10,447 bases of DNA from Rubrobacter sp. (lineage in GTDB: Bacteria; Actinomycetota; Rubrobacteria; Rubrobacterales; Rubrobacteraceae), in assembly GCA_013695335.1 (NCBI GenBank), contig JACDAR010000196.1, positions 1-10,447 of the forward strand. The letters are read 5' to 3'. Positions 5,659 to 10,447 of the stretch are shown here, one piece after another. The notes beneath the pieces are model-generated. The model did not search any database. It saw only the letters and a program-made list of their open reading frames with translations, and was not told the DNA's origin. Made by a program: the position numbers and the translations under genes. Numbering within the stretch: the stretch's first letter is position 1; each line of letters starts with the position of its first letter.

Positions 5659-7527
5659 ATGCGCAGAGTACTTGTGGTGTTGGCCAGCCTGTTGTTTGGC
5701 GCGATCCTGGCGGTCCCGGCCATCGGGCAAACGTCCATCGGGGGATCGGACGGCACCGACGATAAGGTGACCGGCCGTACGTACGTGCGTCACGACGGCG
5801 GCACGGACGCCGGCATCAGACACTGCAACAACGACGCCACGAACCGGGCGGAAGACAACGACCCGGATGACAACGACGTGGACTCCAACGACGGCGGCAG
5901 CCGGCGGCAGGCCAACGAGCCGTACTCGGTCGTGGACCCGACGGACCCCAAGACCGTCGTTGCCGGGTGGAACGACTACTGTCTTTCGGACCTCGGCGCG
6001 GGCTGGCAGGGTTTCGCTTTCTCCCGCGACAGGGGCGAGACCTGGACCAACTCCCTCGTCCCCGGCTACCCGCAGGACACCTCCGCCGAGGGGAAGGCTT
6101 CTCCGCTGTACGGAGACCACACCGACGCGGGAGACCCCATAGCCGCCTTCGACAATAGCGGAAAGCTCTTCGTGGGCGGCATCGCCTTCAATCGGGAAGG
6201 CGCGGTCAACGGCGACGTGTACGTAGCAACCTACGGGGCCAAGGACCAGGATAACGGGTATCCGGTGAATTACCTCCGCACGCGCATCGTCGGAGAGGGA
6301 ACCCCGACGCGAGGGTTGGGAGGAGGAATTTTCCAGGACAAGCCGATGCTGGAAGTGGACCGCACCGGCGGCCGGTATGACGGCAACGTCTACGTGTGCT
6401 GGTCGCGCTTCACCGGCGGCGGGCAGAACCGCATCCTGTTCAGCCGTTCCACGGACGCCGGCCGGACGTTCTCCAGTCCAGTCTCGCTCTCCACCCCCGG
6501 GCTCATAGGCTCGGTGCAGGGCTGCGACGTCGCCATCGAGCACGACGGCGACGTGTACATCACCTACCGGACCTTTCCCGTCGGCAACGATAGCACGAGC
6601 CTCGCCTTCAACCGCTCCACGGATGGAGGGGCCAACTTCGGCAAGCCACACCTTATCCGCAACATCCGGGAGTACTATCCTTCCGACAGTGGGGCGCGGG
6701 ACTGTGGCGACGGTCCCTACGTGTGCCCGACGGAGTACGTGTTCCACCGCGTTCCGCTCGAACCGCGGTCGACGTCCGACCAGAGCGGCGAGCTTCCTGG
6801 CGTCTACCTGACGTACAACGCCATCCGCCCGGGCAGCACCGAGCCGAGCAAGACTTCGTTCACCTCGACCGGCGCCGAAACGGTGGGACAATCGCTGGTC
6901 TACGTCATCCGCACTACCAACAACGGCCGGAGTTGGAGCACTCCGAAGGCCGTGGACGCCAATGCGAAGGGACACCAGTTCTTCTCCGATATTGACGCCT
7001 TCCGGGGCCAGGTCGCCGTGGTCTGGCAGGACAGCCGTACCGACCCGGCCTACTCCGTGCAGCGCCCGATCGGGAACACGGCGGCGGCGGTATCGCCACG
7101 GGGGACCAACGAGGTGAACTCCTTCTTCTCGCACTCCGGGAACGGTACCAACTGGGCCGACTCGAGGAAGGTGTCGAGCACCGGGCATCAGTCAGAGTAC
7201 GAGATGTTCGGCAGCCGGGACATCCCCTTCCAGGGGGACTACAACTGGATCTCGCTCGCCAACACCGACCCGGACGACCCGGATAGCCCGCTCCGCGCCT
7301 ACATGAGCTGGACGGACAACCGCAACGTCGTCCCCGGCACGGACCCGCGCGAAGAGGAACAGGACGGCTTCGACGTTCGGCAATGCCGCACCGACCTCGG
7401 CAAGAACACGCAGTCCAGGGACGACGGGCCCCTCGCCCGCCGGGACGCGCCGTTCACCGGCGACAACTGCGGCAACGGCGGCGGCCTCGACCAGGACATC
7501 TACGGCAGCTCCCTGCTCCTCCCGTAG
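5659..7527 (+). CDS. Secreted BNR/Asp-box repeat (sialidase-fold-like) protein
   Basis: A 622-residue exported protein. A Sec signal peptide is clear: MRR, a hydrophobic core VLVVLASLLFGAILAV, then AIG-Q, with cleavage near residue 23-24. Residues 56-80 are Asn/Asp-rich (for example DNDVDSNDGG) and may bind calcium. NEPYSVVDPTDPKTVVAGWN (86-105) matches the opening of many secreted beta-propeller BNR proteins. Four Asp-boxes follow: SRDRGETW (122-129), STDAGRTF (264-271), STDGGANF (320-327) and TTNNGRSW (419-426). Several cysteines (GCDVAIE, RDCGDGPYVCP, DNCGNGGG) could form disulfides. No clear FRIP arginine motif of true sialidases is visible, so the enzymatic label is doubtful; glycan binding or another hydrolase role is possible. 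ATG 5659 is chosen over the TTG at 5656 because AAAGGAGG (5646-5653) sits 5 bases upstream. A strong terminator follows, so the gene is probably monocistronic. Confidence 0.85.
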   Translation: MRRVLVVLASLLFGAILAVPAIGQTSIGGSDGTDDKVTGRTYVRHDGGTDAGIRHCNNDATNRAEDNDPDDNDVDSNDGGSRRQANEPYSVVDPTDPKTVVAGWNDYCLSDLGAGWQGFAFSRDRGETWTNSLVPGYPQDTSAEGKASPLYGDHTDAGDPIAAFDNSGKLFVGGIAFNREGAVNGDVYVATYGAKDQDNGYPVNYLRTRIVGEGTPTRGLGGGIFQDKPMLEVDRTGGRYDGNVYVCWSRFTGGGQNRILFSRSTDAGRTFSSPVSLSTPGLIGSVQGCDVAIEHDGDVYITYRTFPVGNDSTSLAFNRSTDGGANFGKPHLIRNIREYYPSDSGARDCGDGPYVCPTEYVFHRVPLEPRSTSDQSGELPGVYLTYNAIRPGSTEPSKTSFTSTGAETVGQSLVYVIRTTNNGRSWSTPKAVDANAKGHQFFSDIDAFRGQVAVVWQDSRTDPAYSVQRPIGNTAAAVSPRGTNEVNSFFSHSGNGTNWADSRKVSSTGHQSEYEMFGSRDIPFQGDYNWISLANTDPDDPDSPLRAYMSWTDNRNVVPGTDPREEEQDGFDVRQCRTDLGKNTQSRDDGPLARRDAPFTGDNCGNGGGLDQDIYGSSLLLP

Positions 7528-7554
7528 CGGCCTGGCTCCCTTCACAGCATCATC

Positions 7555-7580
7555 GGCGTCCCGGGTTCGTCCGGGACGCC
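7555..7580 (+). terminator. Terminator of the BNR-repeat gene
   Basis: A perfect 10-base-pair GC-rich stem, GGCGTCCCGG (7555-7564) with CCGGGACGCC (7571-7580), encloses the loop GTTCGT. ATTTAC follows, so the T-run is weak, but the stem strength and its position 27 bases after the stop make it a convincing terminator. Confidence 0.75.
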
Positions 7581-7866
7581 ATTTACAGGCAAATTCTTTG
7601 GGGGTCTTTCTTCCACCACTTCATCCTTTGGCGGACGAAACAGACCCGCGAAGGATGGGAACTGTTTCCACCTCTCATGCTATGATGCGCCCGGAAGGGA
7701 ATTCGATCCGCACATGAGAGAGCAAAGCCTGCGTGGAATGCCCTCCAGCACAAACCAGAACAGGTCATCCGGGTATGCTGATGGCGAGATACGGCTCGCA
7801 GCCCATCCTCGAAAAACGGAACGACTACATGCTTCGACATTCACGCCAGCCCACGAAGGAGAACGT
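7581..7866 (+). other. Intergenic leader region upstream of GGT
   Basis: The gap between the BNR gene and GGT holds the terminator, a promoter candidate at 7678-7686, and about 170 bases of possible 5' leader. Within the leader, GATGGCGAG near 7780 can pair with CTCGC...CATC near 7795-7810, with an AGCC bulge and an ATACGG loop. No known riboswitch class was recognised. The reading frame stays open back to an ATG at 7714, but those 51 codons lack a binding site and would sit ahead of the signal peptide, so they are treated as untranslated. Confidence 0.5.
7656..7686 (+). promoter_or_regulatory. Promoter and overlapping palindrome for GGT
   Basis: TGC-TATGAT (7678-7686) is a good extended -10. 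The hexamer 17 bases upstream is GGAACT (7658-7663), not TTGACA-like. An imperfect 15-base palindrome TGGGAACTGTTTCCA (7656-7670, one mismatched pair) covers that -35 position and could be an operator. Transcription would start near 7693, giving a leader of about 170 bases. Confidence 0.45.
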
Positions 7867-9663
7867 ATGAGACGTCCGTCCGCCCGTCTGCTCGCCACCC
7901 TGTTCACGATATTCGCCATCTTCGTTCTCGCCCAGCCCGCCTCCAGCGCGCCCAAGAATGAGACGCCCAAGCAGCCGACCGCGACGGGAACGGGCGGCGC
8001 CGTCGCCACGGTAGACCAGGACGCCTCGCGGGTGGGGATGCAGGTCTTGAAAAACGACGGCAACGCGGTTGATGCGGCGGTCGCCACGGCAGCGGCCCTT
8101 GGCGTCACCGAACCGTACTCGTGCGGCATCGGCGGCGGCGGCTTCATGGTCGTCTACGACGCCGGTAACGGGAGCGTATCCACGATAGACAGCCGCGAGA
8201 CGGCCCCTGAGGCTTTCCAGCCGGACAGCTTCATAGATCCCGCGACGGGACAGCCGATACCCTTCGAAGAGCGCGTCACTAGCGGCCTCGGCGTCGGGGT
8301 TCCGGGTACAATCCGGGGCTGGGAGCTCGCCCTCAACGAGTATGGCTCTGGCTCGAAGCCCCTCTCGGAGCTGCTGCAACCTTCGATCCAACTCGCCAAC
8401 GGCGGCTTCACCGTGGACCAGACCTACCGCCAGCAGACGCTGGAAAACATCGAGCGTTTCAGTAACTTCACCTCGACCCGCGAGACATTCTTGAAGAAAG
8501 GAAAAGCGCCGGCCGTCGGCTCGACGTTCCGCAACCGCGACCTCGCGGCGACCTACAGCCGCATCGCCGACGGGGGCGACGCCGCCTTCTACTCGGGCCG
8601 AACCACCCGTGCCATAGTGGACGCCGTGCAAAATCCACCGGTCGCCGCCGATGCGGATCGCAACGTGCGGCCCGGCCTCATGACGACGCAGGATCTCGCA
8701 GACTACAAGTCCATCGAGCGGGCGCCGACCTCCATCTCGTACAGGGGCCTGGACGTATACGGGATGGGGCCGCCCTCATCCGGCGGCTCGACCGTGGGTG
8801 AGGCTCTCAACATCCTGGAGGGCTACCAGATGGCCACCCTCGACCGCGACGACGCGCTCCACTACTATCTCGAAGCCTCCCGCTACTCCTTCGCCGACCG
8901 GGGCGCGTACCTCGGAGATCCGGGTTACGTCTTCTACGTGCCGCTCAAGGGCCTGCTCTCCGACGGCTTCGCGGCGGAGCGACGCTCGCTCATCACGGAG
9001 ACGGCGGCGCAGAGCCCGGTCGCTCCCGGAGACCCCTACCCTTATGACGGCGGTTCAGGGAGCGTCAGCATGAAAGCGTCCACGGCCGTCGAGGGACCTT
9101 CGACGACGCACCTCACCGTGTCGGATAAGTGGGGCAACGTCGTCTCGTACACCTTCACCATCGAGCAGACGGGAGGGAGTGCGATCACGGTCCCAGGCTA
9201 CGGCTTCATCCTCAACAACGAGCTTACGGACTTCGAGGCGACGCCAGGGCTCGCCAACTCCCCCGACGGTGGCAAGCGCCCCAGGAGCAGCATGAGCCCC
9301 ACGATAGTCATGCGCGGCGAACACCCGATAGTCGCGGTCGGGTCGCCGGGAGGGTCCACGATCATTACGACCGTTCTGCAAGTCCTCGTCAACCACCTGG
9401 ACTTCGGCATGACCCTCCCGCAGGCGATAGCCGAGCCCAGAGCGTCGCAGCGCAACACGGCGACCACATCGGCCGAGCCTGCTTTCCTAAACACGCCCGA
9501 GGTCGTACCCCTACAGTCCGAGCACAGACAAAGCTTCACCTCGACGCCAGAGATCGGGGCTGCCACCGGCATCGCCTTCCTTCCGGGAGGGACCGTGCAG
9601 GCGGCGGCCGAGCCCGCCCGCCGGGGTGGCGGGAGCGCGCTCGTGGAGAACCCGGCTCCCTGA
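7867..9663 (+). CDS. ggt: Secreted gamma-glutamyltransferase (GGT)
   Basis: A 598-residue precursor of an N-terminal-nucleophile enzyme that cleaves or transfers the gamma-glutamyl group of glutathione and related peptides (EC 2.3.2.2 / 3.4.19.13). Signal peptide: MRRPSARLLATLFTIFAIFV, cleavage near 25-28. Large-subunit landmarks are AVDAAVATAAALGVTEPYS, GIGGGGFMVVYDA and SRETAPEAF, with R110 at the gamma-glutamate-binding arginine position, then PPSSGGSTVGEA (SSGG at 304-307). Autoprocessing is expected before T413 in STTHLTVSD, freeing a 186-residue small subunit, the usual size. GFILNNELTDF, RPRSSMSPTIV and GSPGGSTIITTVLQ (GG at 495-496) complete the active site. Only a few residues (464-470) separate the TDF block from KRP, so the lid loop of E. 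coli GGT is absent, as in Bacillus subtilis GGT. ATG 7867 is chosen for AAGGAG at 7856-7861 and because the signal peptide begins there. It likely works outside the cytoplasmic membrane. Confidence 0.95.
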   Translation: MRRPSARLLATLFTIFAIFVLAQPASSAPKNETPKQPTATGTGGAVATVDQDASRVGMQVLKNDGNAVDAAVATAAALGVTEPYSCGIGGGGFMVVYDAGNGSVSTIDSRETAPEAFQPDSFIDPATGQPIPFEERVTSGLGVGVPGTIRGWELALNEYGSGSKPLSELLQPSIQLANGGFTVDQTYRQQTLENIERFSNFTSTRETFLKKGKAPAVGSTFRNRDLAATYSRIADGGDAAFYSGRTTRAIVDAVQNPPVAADADRNVRPGLMTTQDLADYKSIERAPTSISYRGLDVYGMGPPSSGGSTVGEALNILEGYQMATLDRDDALHYYLEASRYSFADRGAYLGDPGYVFYVPLKGLLSDGFAAERRSLITETAAQSPVAPGDPYPYDGGSGSVSMKASTAVEGPSTTHLTVSDKWGNVVSYTFTIEQTGGSAITVPGYGFILNNELTDFEATPGLANSPDGGKRPRSSMSPTIVMRGEHPIVAVGSPGGSTIITTVLQVLVNHLDFGMTLPQAIAEPRASQRNTATTSAEPAFLNTPEVVPLQSEHRQSFTSTPEIGAATGIAFLPGGTVQAAAEPARRGGGSALVENPAP

Positions 9664-9691
9664 CGCACATTCATAAGAGACCAGCGGTCCC

Positions 9692-9712
9692 GGAGACGCT
9701 TTGACGCTCTCC
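9692..9712 (+). terminator. Weak hairpin after GGT
   Basis: GGAGA-C-GC (9692-9699) can pair with GCTCTCC (9706-9712) around TTTGAC with one bulged C. There is no T-run, and it overlaps the -35 of the next promoter, so termination here is uncertain. Confidence 0.2.
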
Positions 9713-9729
9713 AGGGCTGCTGGTACGCT
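9701..9729 (+). promoter_or_regulatory. Promoter of the M42 peptidase gene
   Basis: TTGACG (9701-9706) and TACGCT (9724-9729) are 17 bases apart, with TGG just before the -10 giving an extended element. The predicted start near 9736 leaves a leader of about 30 bases before the ATG at 9765. Confidence 0.6.
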
Positions 9730-9764
9730 CACCGGGTCCACGCCTTCCACGGAAAGAGAAAAGC

Positions 9765-10447
9765 ATGGCACTCAACGAGACACTGTTGCGGCGTTTGATC
9801 GAGACCCCCGGCGTATCCGGCCGGGAGGAGCAACAGCGTGAGATCGCGCGCGAAGAGCTCGGCAACCTGACGGACGAGGTCCGCACGGATTCCATGGGCA
9901 GCGTCATCGGGACGAAACACGGAAGCGGCGACACCAGCGTCATGATAGCCGCGCACACAGATGAGATCGGCTACCTGGTCAAGTACATAGACGACAAAGG
10001 TTTCCTGCGTCTCCAGACGCTCGGCGGCCACGATCCCGCGAACATGACCTCCCAGCGCGTGATCGTGACCACCGCAGACGGCACGGCGCTGCGCGGCGCG
10101 CTCCAGCCAGCCCGCAAGCCCCCGCATCTGCAACGTGGGGACACACCGAAGCCCCCGAAGGCTGACGAGTTCTTCGTTGACCTCGGGATGCCCGCCGACG
10201 AGGTGAAGGAGAAGGTGCGCGTCGGGGACTACGCGACCATGGACCGGACGCTGAAGAAGGTCGGCGGCAACTATTTCGGCAAGGCGATGGACGACCGCAT
10301 CGGCGTTTTCGTGATGTACGAGGCGCTCAGGGCGATGGGAGACCACGAGTCAACCATCTTCGCGGTTGCGACGTCGCAGGAGGAGGTCGGGCTGCGCGGG
10401 GCTGAGGCAAGCGCCTCGGCGCTCGCGCCGACGGTCGCCATCGCGCT
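9765..10447 (+). CDS. M42 family metallo-aminopeptidase (3' cut by window edge)
   Basis: The first 227 residues of a cytoplasmic, probably dodecameric (TET-type) dizinc aminopeptidase of family M42 (FrvX/CelM/YsdC-like). The opening LLRRLIETPGVSGREEQQRE is typical. The first metal pair is in AAHTDEIGYLV (H64, D66), the bridging aspartate is D176 in MDDRIG, and the catalytic glutamate with the next ligand is E206-E207 in TSQEEVGLRGA. The insert between (about 90-165), with LGGHDPANMTSQRVIV and DLGMPADEVKEKVRVGDY, is the usual M42 PDZ-like domain. Family members are about 340-370 residues, so roughly a third lies beyond the window. ATG 9765 follows a purine-rich GGAAAGAG at 9751-9758. The enzyme degrades peptides from the N-terminus; specificity cannot be read here. 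Some relatives were misnamed endoglucanase. Confidence 0.93.
   Translation, partial: MALNETLLRRLIETPGVSGREEQQREIAREELGNLTDEVRTDSMGSVIGTKHGSGDTSVMIAAHTDEIGYLVKYIDDKGFLRLQTLGGHDPANMTSQRVIVTTADGTALRGALQPARKPPHLQRGDTPKPPKADEFFVDLGMPADEVKEKVRVGDYATMDRTLKKVGGNYFGKAMDDRIGVFVMYEALRAMGDHESTIFAVATSQEEVGLRGAEASASALAPTVAIA

Noticed and set aside
5230..7188. Long open frame of 652 codons on the minus strand
   Set aside because: It lies opposite the BNR-repeat gene and the end of the unknown gene and crosses their intergenic region. Its translation is low-complexity Val/Gly/Arg-rich with no motif, while the plus strand has a signal peptide and Asp-boxes. Long antisense frames are expected in GC-rich DNA.
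7714..7866. Upstream ATG extending GGT by 51 residues
   Set aside because: It would place a polar stretch before a standard signal peptide and lacks a ribosome binding site, whereas ATG 7867 has AAGGAG.
7825..8631. 268-codon minus-strand frame opposite GGT
   Set aside because: It is antisense to a clear GGT with all active-site motifs; no binding site or family resemblance is seen.
9729..10346. 205-codon minus-strand frame opposite the M42 peptidase
   Set aside because: The plus strand carries complete M42 metal-binding motifs; the antisense product has none.
1..10447. CRISPR arrays, tRNA or rRNA genes, insertion-sequence ends
   Set aside because: No regularly spaced repeats, cloverleaf-like segments, rRNA stretches or transposase motifs were seen on either strand.

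Overview
The window is GC-rich bacterial DNA. Every convincing gene lies on the + strand: seven complete coding regions plus one cut off at each edge. Start codons are often TTG or GTG behind purine-rich ribosome binding sites, and synonymous codons mostly end in G or C. This fits a high-GC actinobacterium. The gene mix (phosphatidylcholine synthase homologue, secreted BNR-repeat protein, secreted gamma-glutamyltransferase, M42 peptidase) suggests a Rubrobacter-like lineage, but that is inference and not proven here. No rRNA, tRNA, CRISPR array, insertion sequence or phage gene was seen.

Region 1 (1-2784) looks like one operon: the last 33 codons of an unrecognised gene, a 565-residue ABC-class ATPase of the COG3044/MRB1590 family, and a four-helix membrane protein of unknown function with a soluble C-terminal beta-type domain. 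Region 2 (2785-3710) holds one gene, a CDP-alcohol phosphatidyltransferase that closely resembles phosphatidylcholine synthase (Pcs), followed by a hairpin plus T-rich terminator. Region 3 (3811-5490) is a two-gene unit: a TetR regulator with a near-consensus promoter and a palindrome over its predicted transcription start, then an unrecognised 294-residue protein whose GTG start overlaps the TetR stop in a GTGA.

Region 4 (5491-7580) carries an exported protein with four Asp-box (BNR) repeats and an Asn/Asp-rich, possibly calcium-binding segment, followed by a perfect 10-bp terminator stem. Upstream are palindromes and an ECF-sigma-like promoter candidate. Region 5 (7581-9663) has a long leader and an exported gamma-glutamyltransferase of the type lacking the lid loop. 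Region 6 (9664 to the end) starts with a good promoter and encodes the first 227 residues of an M42 metallo-aminopeptidase. GGT outside the cell and M42 inside it could act in sequence on gamma-glutamyl peptides, but they appear to be separately promoted, so this is only a suggestion.

The best candidates for something undescribed are the TetR/unknown-protein pair, the ATPase/membrane-protein pair, and an abrupt synonymous-codon switch inside the TetR gene near position 4198. No large new system with a clear mechanism is visible. Most of the window is ordinary chromosomal content.
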